In this document: piece after piece, positions 1 through 7,405 of the stretch
Numbering within the stretch: the stretch's first letter is position 1
Layout: the number at the start of each line of letters is the position of its first letter
NCBI RefSeq assembly: GCF_001653755.1
Contig: NZ_CP015125.1
Span: forward strand, 1,312,501 to 1,376,500
Length of the DNA: 64,000 bases
Reading direction: 5' to 3'
Origin: Dokdonia donghaensis DSW-1
GTDB taxonomy: Bacteria > Bacteroidota > Bacteroidia > Flavobacteriales > Flavobacteriaceae
Translations under genes and position numbers: made by a program
The notes under the pieces: model-generated
Databases searched by the model: none
What the model was told of the DNA's origin: nothing
What the model saw: the letters and a program-made list of their open reading frames with translations, nothing else

Positions 1-2
1 AC

Positions 3-374
3 GCGCTAGATTTTTTTGATTGTATTATAGAGGGTCTCCAATCAAATAACATCGATCTTACTGCCCGCAAGAGGGATGAAGTAATTTCAACAAATCCTGT
101 TGCAGCAAAAGAAAAGATAAACGCTATACAGACGCAGCTAGTGTCTTTTATAGGAGTAAATACAGATTACCTACTTAAGGTAACAGATAATCTAGGAGAA
201 GGCAAGGAGACTATTATGTATACACTAGAGAGTATACTAGCTCAAGCAAATACACACGCAACGCATCACTATGCTATTATAAGTTATATGATGCAATCGT
301 TAAATGTAGAGATAGAAATTCCTGGATTTGGTTACAATCCTTCTACGCCAGTACCAAAAAGAGAGGGTATATAA
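3..374 (+). CDS. DinB-like protein, 3' part only
   Basis: This open frame is already open at the left edge of the window and ends at 374, so only about 123 C-terminal residues are visible and the start lies upstream. The valine codon at 141 is internal and not a start. The visible part is mostly helical and contains a THATHHYAIISYMMQ stretch followed by PGFGYNPSTP, which resembles the last helix of DinB/YfiT-like four-helix metal-binding proteins, where a C-terminal histidine helps hold the metal. The family call rests on this short stretch only. Substrate and role are unknown. The next gene is on the opposite strand, converging on it. Confidence 0.5.
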   Translation, partial: ALDFFDCIIEGLQSNNIDLTARKRDEVISTNPVAAKEKINAIQTQLVSFIGVNTDYLLKVTDNLGEGKETIMYTLESILAQANTHATHHYAIISYMMQSLNVEIEIPGFGYNPSTPVPKREGI

Positions 375-401
375 TAAGTTTATAGATTGTGACTTTGGTA
401 A

Positions 402-623
402 CTAATCATTAAAGAGTGCTCCCATAAGAGTGCGTATTCCTTTGAAACCAAAATAAATCGCCGCAACAAGAAGAACTATACCTATGCCTAATACAGGTAT
501 AAACATAGGATGGTCTTGATTCTTAAAGGAAGAGTTGAGAACAATAGGAGCTGTAATGAGAAGTAATAATGTGCCGCCCATAAGCTTAACACCTTTCAGT
601 AATTTTTCTTTATTTGTGTGCAT
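402..623 (-). CDS. Small two-helix membrane protein (DUF6095-like)
   Basis: A 73-residue protein with two clear hydrophobic segments, about residues 15-31 and 42-62, separated by a short polar loop (SSFKNQDHP). It resembles the small DUF6095 proteins found next to murQ in Flavobacteriia; this is from memory of the family. Its start overlaps the end of murQ by 14 bp, so the two are probably co-transcribed and translationally coupled. Function is unknown. A role linked to the cell envelope or to murQ is only suggested by position. Confidence 0.6.
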   Translation of the reverse strand: MHTNKEKLLKGVKLMGGTLLLLITAPIVLNSSFKNQDHPMFIPVLGIGIVLLVAAIYFGFKGIRTLMGALFND

Positions 624-1425
624 AGTTGTCTATCGCTTTGCGCACGCTCCCGTGTGCTATTAGTAATTTATTGGCCTCGTTGTATTCTATTTTCAAGTGG
701 TTTGCAATCATTTTTGTGCCGCGATCTACTAGCTTATCATTGCTAAGCTGCATATCTACCATCTTATTTCCTTTAACGTGTCCCATTTTAATCATCGAAG
801 CTGTTGAGATCATATTCAGCACAAGTTTTTGTGCTGTACCTGCTTTCATACGTGAACTGCCTGTTACAAACTCGGGTCCTACAACTACTTCTATAGGATA
901 AAGAGCCGTTTGTGCAAGAGGACTCCCAGCATTGCAAGTGATACAACCTGTTGTAATAGCATTTGCATTACACGCCTCAAGAGCGGCTATTACGTAAGGT
1001 GTTGTGCCAGATGCGGCAATACCTATTACCACATCGTCGCTTGTTACATTGTGTGCCTTAAGGTCATTCCATCCTTGATTTATGCTATCTTCGGCAAACT
1101 CGACAGCATCTCTTATAGCTTTGTCACCACCCGCAATTATTCCTACTACTAGATCTTTGCTTACACCAAATGTAGGTGGACACTCGCTGGCGTCTACTAC
1201 GCCTAGTCTTCCGCTAGTGCCTGCTCCCATATAAAAAAGGCGTCCTCCTTTTTTCATTTTGAGAACAATCGCTTCTATAAGTTTTTCAATTTGAGGCAGC
1301 GCTTTTTCAACAGCAAGCGGTACCGTTTTATCTTCTGTATTGATATTAATGAGCAACTCTGAGGTGCTCATATGTTCTAAATTGTCGTAGCGAGAATCCG
1401 TTTCGGTTGTTTTTGTAAAAGTCAC
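610..1425 (-). CDS. murQ: N-acetylmuramic acid 6-phosphate etherase
   Basis: MurQ cleaves the lactyl ether of N-acetylmuramate 6-phosphate, giving N-acetylglucosamine 6-phosphate and D-lactate, a cytoplasmic step in recycling cell-wall sugars. The SIS-domain signature GAGTSGRLGVVDASECPP is intact, and the N-terminal FTKTTE..DSRYDNLEHMSTSELL block is typical of the family. An in-frame ATG lies 14 codons upstream at 1467. I prefer the GTG at 1425 because homologs begin near TFTKTTE and because a promoter -7 box (TATTTTTG, minus strand, 1445-1452) lies between the two candidates. The gene overlaps the small membrane protein downstream. Confidence 0.9.
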   Translation of the reverse strand: MTFTKTTETDSRYDNLEHMSTSELLININTEDKTVPLAVEKALPQIEKLIEAIVLKMKKGGRLFYMGAGTSGRLGVVDASECPPTFGVSKDLVVGIIAGGDKAIRDAVEFAEDSINQGWNDLKAHNVTSDDVVIGIAASGTTPYVIAALEACNANAITTGCITCNAGSPLAQTALYPIEVVVGPEFVTGSSRMKAGTAQKLVLNMISTASMIKMGHVKGNKMVDMQLSNDKLVDRGTKMIANHLKIEYNEANKLLIAHGSVRKAIDNYAHK

Positions 1426-1444
1426 AGTTGGTAAATGGTTTTTA

Positions 1445-1452
1445 CAAAAATA
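1445..1452 (-). promoter_or_regulatory. Putative -7 promoter box of murQ
   Basis: The minus strand reads TATTTTTG, an exact match to the Bacteroidota -7 consensus TAnnTTTG. A transcript would begin near 1438-1440, just upstream of the GTG start at 1425. No well-spaced TTG -33 element is obvious. Confidence 0.4.
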
Positions 1453-1571
1453 GGTATTATGCCCCACAAGAACATTTGTTATTAAGTTTATGCTTATCCA
1501 TTTTACTAAGAGTTTTATACGACTAGTATATAATCTTGATAATTGTTATTAGCATAATATGGGGAATGATT

Positions 1572-1589
1572 ACGCTTTCGCGAAAGCGT
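1572..1589. repeat. Palindrome copy 1 (intergenic)
   Basis: An 18-bp perfect palindrome, ACG CTTTCGCGAAAG CGT, in the 255-bp divergent spacer between murQ and the zapB-like gene. No U-run follows, so it is not an obvious terminator. First copy of the window-wide family. Confidence 0.9.
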
Positions 1590-1666
1590 TAAAAAGAAAA
1601 TTTATCATTAAAAAAGTATTGATTTACTATCGCAAATTGTGACTTTTAAATTTTAACGACTATCCA

Positions 1667-1697
1667 TTGCACGGCTATTTTTCAAATGTTAACTTTG
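1667..1697 (+). promoter_or_regulatory. Promoter of the zapB-like/zapA genes
   Basis: TTG at 1667-1669 and TAACTTTG at 1690-1697 are separated by 20 nt and match the Bacteroidota promoter layout (-33 TTG, -7 TAnnTTTG). The ATG at 1723 lies 25 nt downstream. Confidence 0.6.
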
Positions 1698-1722
1698 TGT
1701 TACGTAGAAATGCAGATGTTTT

Positions 1723-2013
1723 ATGAGTAGTCTTTCTGAAGTTGTAGATTCTCTTGAGTACAAAATCGCTGCTTTGTTGAAACAATACAAAGATGTGAAG
1801 CAAACGCGGGTAGAACTGGAAACAGAACTTACCGCATTGCAACAAGAAAATCTAAAACTAAAAGAGGTGTTAGAAAATCGTGAGCAGAAGATAAAGACTC
1901 TCAAAACCGCAAATGCATTACTAGGCAGTAACGATTATAAAAGGGAAACCAAACTAAAGATAAACTCTTTAGTGCGTGAGATAGATGCTTGTATTGCATC
2001 GCTTGCAGAATAA
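1723..2013 (+). CDS. ZapB-like coiled-coil protein
   Basis: A 96-residue protein whose residues 1-75 form heptads rich in Leu, Glu, Lys and Gln with almost no Gly or Pro, so it should be one long coiled coil. It ends 6 bp before zapA and shares its promoter. Coiled-coil partners next to zapA are common, and in gamma-proteobacteria ZapB links ZapA to the chromosome. I infer a similar division-associated role from size, structure and neighbour, without clear sequence homology to E. coli ZapB. Confidence 0.6.
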   Translation: MSSLSEVVDSLEYKIAALLKQYKDVKQTRVELETELTALQQENLKLKEVLENREQKIKTLKTANALLGSNDYKRETKLKINSLVREIDACIASLAE

Positions 2014-2019
2014 TAAATT

Positions 2020-2310
2020 ATGGCAGACAAGCTCAAAATCAAGTTGTCTATAGCAGATCGTGTGTACCCACTCACGATTCATCCTTCTCAAGAAGAGGGA
2101 TTGCGTAAAGCAACAAAAGAGATTGAGGCAATGGTCAAGCAATTTGAGCAAAGCTATGCCGTTAGAGATAAACAGGATGTACTCGCAATGTGTGCACTTC
2201 AATTTGCATCTCAGGTTACCCAAAAAACTATAAGTGAAGACTCTCTAAGTGAGGAAACTGCGGCTAGATTACAAAAGCTGGCAGACCTCCTTGATGATAG
2301 TTTGTCATAA
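2020..2310 (+). CDS. zapA: Cell division protein ZapA
   Basis: ZapA binds and bundles FtsZ filaments at the division ring. The 96-residue length and the layout fit the family: an N-terminal beta-rich segment (KIKLSIADRVYPLTI), then EEGLRKATKEIEAMVKQF leading into a helical dimerisation segment with DVLAMCALQFA. It is co-transcribed with the coiled-coil gene upstream and followed by a structured RNA and rny, an order also known in other Bacteroidota. Confidence 0.85.
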   Translation: MADKLKIKLSIADRVYPLTIHPSQEEGLRKATKEIEAMVKQFEQSYAVRDKQDVLAMCALQFASQVTQKTISEDSLSEETAARLQKLADLLDDSLS

Positions 2311-2404
2311 CGTTCTTTACATACAACAGCATATTACTGCCTGCATTGATTATTATTTTGATAAACTCAACAGTTATTTTTTATAAAGAGTGACTCTAAG
2401 TTGT

Positions 2405-2519
2405 AAAAGCACGCCGTTACTAGACTTGTTCTAGGTAGACGGAACCTTGATCAGCTTTATAGCTCTAATCCTTACTATTAGGAGTTTATACGAAATGCAC
2501 TATCAATGTGGGCTTTTTT
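2405..2519 (+). ncRNA. ssrS: Probable 6S RNA (6S-Flavo type)
   Basis: The 302-bp space between zapA and rny can encode a structured RNA of about 115 nt. A closing stem pairs AAAAGCAC (about 2405-2412) with GTGGGCTTTT (2508-2517) and runs into a T-rich end. Inside are a stem CCGTTACTAGA/TCTAGGTAGACGG (about 2413-2442) and smaller hairpins (AGCTTTATAGCT, CTAAT..ATTAG). 6S RNA, which binds housekeeping RNA polymerase, lies downstream of zapA in many bacteria, and Rfam holds a flavobacterial 6S family. The call rests on position and hand-folding. A leader of rny is the main alternative. Confidence 0.6.
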
Positions 2520-2612
2520 TATATCTCATCGCGAGGTAGTGAGGTTTTTAAAAACCTTAACAATCAACCATCAGTAGCGCCTGTAAAGGCATTATAATAT
2601 TAAGTCAAAATT

Positions 2613-4178
2613 ATGGAACATAACGCACTCTTGTTTATAGTAGGTGTGATTGCTCTTGCATTAGGATTCCTTATTGCAAAAATGTTAGAACGTAACAATG
2701 CATCACAAATCATTAAACGCGCAAAGAAAAGTGCTCAGGGCATCTTAAAAGAAGCTAAGTCTGAGGGCGAGTCTATCAAAAAAGATAAAATACTTCAAGC
2801 CAAAGAAAAATTTATCGAGCTTAAAGCAGAGCACGAAAAAGTAATCCTAGGAAGAGATAAAAAAATGAACGATGCAGAGAAGCGCACTCGTGACAAAGAA
2901 TCTCAAGTAAGTGGTGAGCTTTCGCGAAATAAAAAATTAAATCAATCTCTTGAAGATAGAATTAAAGATTATGATAAGCGCTTAGAATACGTTGATAAGA
3001 AAAAGGCCGAAGCTGAAAAAATGCACCAGAGTACGGTGCAGCAACTTGAGGTAATATCAGGACTTTCTGCCGAAGAAGCAAAAAGTCAACTTGTAACTAC
3101 TCTGAAGGACCAAGCCAAGGCAGATGCTATGAAGCACGTGCAAACTTCTATCGAAGAGGCAAAAATGACCGCAGAGCAAGAAGCCAAAAAGATTATCATT
3201 AACACCATACAACGCATAGGAACAGAGGAAGCAGTAGAAAACTGTGTATCTGTTTTTAACTTAGAAAGTGACGATGTAAAAGGTAGAATTATAGGTAGAG
3301 AGGGTCGTAACATACGTGCTATAGAAGCAGCAACGGGTGTTGAGATTATTGTAGATGATACTCCAGAGGCAATTATACTTTCTTGTTTTGACAGTGTGCG
3401 TCGTGAGGTAGCTCGTTTATCATTACACAAACTTGTAACAGATGGTCGTATACACCCAGCAAGAATTGAAGAAGTTGTACAGAAAACAACGAGACAAATT
3501 GAGCAAGAGATTGTAGAAGTAGGAAAGCGCACAGTAATCGACTTAGGAATACACGGTTTACACCCAGAGCTTATTAAAGCGGTAGGGCGTATGAAGTACC
3601 GTTCTTCTTATGGTCAAAACCTACTACAACACAGTAGAGAAGTTGCAAAACTTTGTAGTGTGATGGCAGCAGAGTTAGGCGTAAATGCCAAACTTGCTCG
3701 TAGAGCTGGACTTTTACACGATATAGGTAAAGTGCCAGATACAGAGACAGAAACACCACACGCAATCTTAGGAATGCAATGGGCAGAGAAGTATGGAGAG
3801 AAGCCAGACGTGTGTAACGCCATAGGTGCTCACCACGATGAGATTGAGATGACAAGTTTACTTTCTCCTATTGTACAGGTTTGTGATGCTATAAGTGGAG
3901 CGAGACCAGGCGCACGCCGTCAAGTATTAGATTCATACATACAACGTCTCAAAGATCTTGAGGAAATAGCTTTTGGATTCCAAGGTGTGAAGAAGGCTTA
4001 TGCTATTCAAGCAGGACGTGAACTTCGTGTTATTGTAGAGAGTGAGAAGGTTAATGATGATAAAGCTTCATCACTATCTTTTGAAATTTCTCAGAAAATT
4101 CAAACAGATATGACCTACCCAGGTCAAGTAAAAGTTACCGTAATACGAGAGACCAGAGCGGTCAATATTGCAAAGTAA
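2613..4178 (+). CDS. rny: Ribonuclease Y
   Basis: RNase Y is a membrane-anchored endoribonuclease that starts mRNA decay. The 521-residue protein has the full family order: an N-terminal transmembrane helix (about 5-23), a long charged coiled coil (about 30-200), a KH RNA-binding domain (GRIIGREGRNIRAIE) and an HD domain with LLHDIGK (His369-Asp370) and AHHDE. A degenerate copy of the window palindrome (GCTTTCGCGAAAT, 2928-2940) falls in the variable coiled coil and is read LSRNK. A strong terminator follows. Confidence 0.95.
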   Translation: MEHNALLFIVGVIALALGFLIAKMLERNNASQIIKRAKKSAQGILKEAKSEGESIKKDKILQAKEKFIELKAEHEKVILGRDKKMNDAEKRTRDKESQVSGELSRNKKLNQSLEDRIKDYDKRLEYVDKKKAEAEKMHQSTVQQLEVISGLSAEEAKSQLVTTLKDQAKADAMKHVQTSIEEAKMTAEQEAKKIIINTIQRIGTEEAVENCVSVFNLESDDVKGRIIGREGRNIRAIEAATGVEIIVDDTPEAIILSCFDSVRREVARLSLHKLVTDGRIHPARIEEVVQKTTRQIEQEIVEVGKRTVIDLGIHGLHPELIKAVGRMKYRSSYGQNLLQHSREVAKLCSVMAAELGVNAKLARRAGLLHDIGKVPDTETETPHAILGMQWAEKYGEKPDVCNAIGAHHDEIEMTSLLSPIVQVCDAISGARPGARRQVLDSYIQRLKDLEEIAFGFQGVKKAYAIQAGRELRVIVESEKVNDDKASSLSFEISQKIQTDMTYPGQVKVTVIRETRAVNIAK

Positions 4179-4204
4179 CTGTAAGATTTAGTTATTATTT
4201 TTAT

Positions 4205-4238
4205 AAAGAGGCTAGCGCATTATGCGCTAGCCTCTTTT
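4205..4238 (+). terminator. Rho-independent terminator of rny
   Basis: AAAGAGGCTAGCGCA and TGCGCTAGCCTCTTT form a perfect 15-bp stem around a tiny loop and run into TTTTGTTTT. The symmetry would let it work in both directions. From here to about 4368 the sequence is AT-rich and I see nothing else in it. Confidence 0.9.
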
Positions 4239-4368
4239 GTTTTAAACCCCTTACGTTGAGTATTTCACAATCTAAAACCCATTAATTAAGATTCCTGTAG
4301 CAAAGTCTAAACATCTTATTTAATTATATAAAAAAGGTAGTTTTTATATAATTAATTCTAAAAGTGCA

Positions 4369-4397
4369 TTGCTAGCTCAAATAAGTTGCTACCTTTG
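4369..4397 (+). promoter_or_regulatory. Promoter of the arginine operon
   Basis: TTG at 4369-4371 and TACCTTTG at 4390-4397 are 18 nt apart, a good Bacteroidota promoter. Transcription should start near 4403, only a few bases before the leader-peptide ATG at 4408. Confidence 0.65.
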
Positions 4398-4407
4398 AGC
4401 CATTAGT

Positions 4408-4518
4408 ATGAATAGAATAATTGCACATATCTCAAATAGCCTTACAGCACTTCTTGCTGCAAGACCTGCTATGCAATTACTTCCTGTTCCTGTACGACGC
4501 TTCCGCCGCCGCCCGTAA
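4408..4518 (+). CDS. Arginine-rich leader peptide of the arginine operon
   Basis: A 36-codon reading frame that begins a few bases after the predicted transcription start and ends 99 nt before the first operon gene. Five of its last seven residues are arginine (Arg30, 31, 33, 34, 35; codons CGA CGC TTC CGC CGC CGC at 4495-4512), followed by Pro and TAA. Arginine-codon runs directly upstream of an arginine biosynthesis operon are the hallmark of ribosome-mediated attenuation. The rest of the peptide is hydrophobic and unremarkable, as expected if only the codon run matters. Whether it is translated cannot be shown here. Confidence 0.7.
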   Translation: MNRIIAHISNSLTALLAARPAMQLLPVPVRRFRRRP

Positions 4519-4564
4519 GGGTAGCTCATTAATGAGGGATGGTAGGTGAGTCCTATCCCGTTTT
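4512..4564 (+). promoter_or_regulatory. Attenuator-like hairpins after the leader peptide
   Basis: Three small structures follow the arginine codons: CCC GTAA GGG (4512-4521, over the stop codon), CTCATTAATGAG (4525-4536), and GGGA..TAGG paired with CCTATCCC (4536-4559) followed by GTTTT. CTCA at 4525 can pair either with TGAG at 4533 or with TGAG at 4547, so mutually exclusive folds are possible. The T-run is short, so termination would be weak or factor-assisted. The folds are drawn by hand. Confidence 0.5.
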
Positions 4565-4617
4565 CCACAAAAGGAACCGTCACATTTTCAATATACATTT
4601 TAACTTAAATCATCGCT

Positions 4618-5235
4618 ATGCAAATTGTTGTAGCCACGATTTCGCATACACCATATGCTCAGATTATCTGTGATACCATCGCAGAATCATCTAAGGTACG
4701 TGGTACAGGAATCGCTCGTAGAACTCCAGAATATGTCATCTCAAAGATGGAAGCAGGTAATGCTGTCATTGCTTTAGAGGGAGACGTTTTTGCGGGCTTC
4801 TGTTATATAGAAGCTTGGGGACACGAAAAATTTATAGCAAACTCTGGACTTATTGTACACCCGGACTTCAGAGGACAGGGACTTGCCAAAAAAATTAAAG
4901 GAGAGATATTTACGCTTTCGCGAAAGCGTTATCCAGAGGCAAAAATCTTCGGAATCACTACGGGTCTTGCCGTGATGAAGATTAATAGTGACCTAGGTTA
5001 TAAACCCGTCACATTTTCTGAACTCACAACAGATGAAAGCTTCTGGAAAGGTTGCCAGACCTGCAAGAACTTTGACGTGCTCACACGTACAGAGCAAAAG
5101 ATGTGCTTATGCACAGGGATGCTCTATGATCCATCAAAAGAATCAAAATCCACAGAAAAAAATACTGTAAAGGCGCCTGTTTTTAACAGGCTAAAACAAA
5201 TAAAGGAAAAGCTATTCCTTAAAAAAAATAAGTAA
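4618..5235 (+). CDS. GNAT acyltransferase heading the arginine operon
   Basis: A 205-residue GNAT-fold protein with the acyl-CoA binding block VHPDFRGQGLAKKIKGEI (about 81-98). No classical argA or argJ is present in this operon, so this is the natural candidate for acylating glutamate at the first step. It has an unusual tail: C146-x2-C149-x13-C163-x-C165, a possible metal-binding cluster, then a basic lysine-rich end. Its stop overlaps the argG start (TAATG). Palindrome copy 2 encodes LSRKR just after the acyl-CoA motif. The GNAT fold is clear; the substrate is inference. Confidence 0.7.
   Translation: MQIVVATISHTPYAQIICDTIAESSKVRGTGIARRTPEYVISKMEAGNAVIALEGDVFAGFCYIEAWGHEKFIANSGLIVHPDFRGQGLAKKIKGEIFTLSRKRYPEAKIFGITTGLAVMKINSDLGYKPVTFSELTTDESFWKGCQTCKNFDVLTRTEQKMCLCTGMLYDPSKESKSTEKNTVKAPVFNRLKQIKEKLFLKKNK
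4912..4929. repeat. Palindrome copy 2 (in the GNAT gene)
   Basis: An 18-bp perfect palindrome, read in frame as T-L-S-R-K-R between two conserved GNAT segments. Confidence 0.9.
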
Positions 5236-6416
5236 TGAAAAAATTAATCTTAGCATACTCAGGAGGACTCGATACAAGCTATTGTGTAAAATATTTCACT
5301 GCCGAAATGGGGTATGAAGTACACGCTGTAAGTGTCAATACAGGTGGATTTACAGATCAAGAAATCGAAAAAAATAAAGAGAAGGCTCTTGCACTGGGAG
5401 CAACATCATATACAAACATAGATGCCATAGCTACCTTTTATGATACGGTGGTAAAGTATCTCATTTTTGGTAATGTACTTAAGAACAACAGTTACCCACT
5501 TTCTGTAAGTGCAGAGCGTATCGTGCAAGCCATAGAGATTGCAAAATTTGCCAAAGCTCAAAACGCAGATGCTATTGCTCACGGTAGTACGGGTGCGGGT
5601 AACGATCAAGTGCGTTTTGATATGACGTTCCAAACCATTGTGCCAGAGTTAGAAATAATTACCCCTATAAGAGATCAAACGCTTTCGCGAAAGCAAGAAA
5701 TCGATTACCTACAGAGTCACGGTATTTCTTGGTCTTGGGAGAAGGCACAGTATTCTATAAATCAAGGTTTGTGGGGTACAAGTGTAGGAGGTGCACAAAC
5801 CCTAACCTCACATCAAACACTACCTGAGGATGCATATCCTAGTCAGCTAGTGGCTAGCGATTCTCACACTTTAAAGATTGGATTTACAAATGGAGAACCA
5901 ACGTCGCTTAATGGACAGAAAGGTTCACCAGTAGAGATTATAGAGCAACTAGAAGACATCGCAAGCAAGTATGCCATAGGTCGCGGGATGCACGTGGGAG
6001 ACACCATTATTGGTATAAAAGGAAGAGTAGGTTTTGAAGCTGCAGCTCCTGTTATCATATTAGAAGCGCATCGTACTCTTGAGAAGCACACGCTTTCAAA
6101 ATGGCAATTACAGCACAAAGAAAACATCGCGTTGTGGTATGGTACTCATTTACACGAGGGCTTATACCTAGAGCCAGTAATGAGAGACTTTGAAGCTTTT
6201 TTACAAAGCAGCCAGAATACAGTCACTGGCGAGGTAGAAGTGGTATTACATCCATATAGATTTGAGGTGGTAGGCATCACATCAGATTATGACCTTATGC
6301 AATCTAAGGTAGCCAGCTACGGAGAAGAAAACCAAGGCTGGACCGCCGCCGAAGCAAAAGGGTTTATAAAAATATTAGGTAACCAGTCTAGAATCATAGC
6401 AAACCAAGACAGATGA
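5235..6416 (+). CDS. argG: Argininosuccinate synthase
   Basis: ArgG joins citrulline and aspartate using ATP. The N-terminal PP-loop AYSGGLDTSYCVKYF (about 8-22) is intact. HGSTGAGNDQVRFD and GRGMHVGDTIIGIKGRVGFEAA also match the family, and the 393-residue length is normal. Its start overlaps the stop of the acyltransferase gene, and its stop overlaps the argC start by 4 bp, so the operon is tightly coupled. A palindrome copy encodes LSRKQ at a place where ArgG proteins often carry LSR naturally. Confidence 0.95.
   Translation: MKKLILAYSGGLDTSYCVKYFTAEMGYEVHAVSVNTGGFTDQEIEKNKEKALALGATSYTNIDAIATFYDTVVKYLIFGNVLKNNSYPLSVSAERIVQAIEIAKFAKAQNADAIAHGSTGAGNDQVRFDMTFQTIVPELEIITPIRDQTLSRKQEIDYLQSHGISWSWEKAQYSINQGLWGTSVGGAQTLTSHQTLPEDAYPSQLVASDSHTLKIGFTNGEPTSLNGQKGSPVEIIEQLEDIASKYAIGRGMHVGDTIIGIKGRVGFEAAAPVIILEAHRTLEKHTLSKWQLQHKENIALWYGTHLHEGLYLEPVMRDFEAFLQSSQNTVTGEVEVVLHPYRFEVVGITSDYDLMQSKVASYGEENQGWTAAEAKGFIKILGNQSRIIANQDR
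5681..5694. repeat. Palindrome copy 3 (in argG)
   Basis: The 14-bp core GCTTTCGCGAAAGC, read T-L-S-R-K-Q in argG. The right flank is A instead of G. Confidence 0.9.
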
Positions 6417-7387
6417 AAAAAATAGGAATCATTGGTGGTGCAGGTTATACTGCTGGGGAGCTCATTAGACTACTTATTCATCACCCACAAATTGAGATAG
6501 ATTTTATATACAGTACAACTAATGCTGGTAATGCAGTAGGCGTGGTGCATCAAGACCTTGCTTATGTAGATCTGGCTTTTACAAGTGATGTAAACACAAA
6601 GGTAGATGTAGTTTTTTTATGTCTAGGTCACGGTAACTCGGGTAAATTTATCGAGCAATATAGTTTTTCTTCAAGTACGAAGATTATTGATTTAAGCAAT
6701 GAGTTTAGACTTAAAAGTGATGTCACTTTTAAGGATAGAACATTTGTATATGGCTTGCCAGAAATCAATAAAGAGGAAATTAAAAATGCGCAAAACATTG
6801 CAAACCCTGGCTGCTTTGCCACTGCTATTCAGCTGGCATTATTACCGCTGGCGAGCGCTTCTTTACTCAGCCAAGATGTGCATATTAATGCCGTTACAGG
6901 TGCTACGGGAGCGGGAGTAAAACCTAGTGCTACTACGCACTTTGGGTGGAGAGATAATAACTTCTCACACTACAAGGCTTTTAATCATCAGCATCTTGGG
7001 GAGATAGGAGAGTCTGTGGTGCAGTTGCAAGAAGGTTTCGATAGCGAACTTCATTTTATCCCGCAGCGTGGTAATTTTTCTAGAGGGATTTTTGCTACTG
7101 CCTATACAAATTTTGAAGGTACGATTGAAGAAGCATATGCGCTTTATGAGGAGTTTTATAAGGATTCCGCTTTCGCGAAAGCGGTAAAAGCACCTTTACA
7201 CCTCAAACAAGTGGTAAATACAAACTACTGTTTCATACACTTAGAAAAACACGGCAATAAATTATTGATTACCAGTGTGATTGATAATCTATTAAAAGGA
7301 GCAAGTGGTCAAGCTGTAGAAAATATGAATCTAATGTTTGGGTGGGCTCAAGATACTGGGCTCCAACTCAAGGCAAGTTATTTCTAA
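6413..7387 (+). CDS. argC: N-acyl-gamma-glutamyl-phosphate reductase
   Basis: ArgC makes N-acyl-glutamate semialdehyde with NADPH. The N-terminal Rossmann motif GIIGGAGYTAGELIRLL (about 4-20) and the catalytic cysteine motif NPGCFATA are present, and 324 residues is normal. It overlaps argG by 4 bp. A palindrome copy near the C-terminus encodes AFAKA in a variable helix (DSAFAKAVKAP). In this pathway the acyl group may be succinyl rather than acetyl, judged from the transcarbamylase gene downstream. Confidence 0.93.
   Translation: MKKIGIIGGAGYTAGELIRLLIHHPQIEIDFIYSTTNAGNAVGVVHQDLAYVDLAFTSDVNTKVDVVFLCLGHGNSGKFIEQYSFSSSTKIIDLSNEFRLKSDVTFKDRTFVYGLPEINKEEIKNAQNIANPGCFATAIQLALLPLASASLLSQDVHINAVTGATGAGVKPSATTHFGWRDNNFSHYKAFNHQHLGEIGESVVQLQEGFDSELHFIPQRGNFSRGIFATAYTNFEGTIEEAYALYEEFYKDSAFAKAVKAPLHLKQVVNTNYCFIHLEKHGNKLLITSVIDNLLKGASGQAVENMNLMFGWAQDTGLQLKASYF
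7167..7184. repeat. Palindrome copy 4 (in argC)
   Basis: An 18-bp perfect palindrome with CCGC/GCGG arms, read A-F-A-K-A. Confidence 0.9.
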
Positions 7388-7405
7388 TAGTTAAGATATA
7401 GACAT

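Noticed and set aside
3086..3855. Long antisense frames over rny
   Set aside because: Rich in Ser, Cys and Arg, typical of translating a real gene backwards. The plus-strand rny frame has intact motifs.
4389..4598. A 69-codon minus-strand frame over the arginine leader region
   Set aside because: It runs antisense through the promoter, leader peptide and hairpins, has no promoter and resembles nothing; the plus-strand peptide explains the region better.
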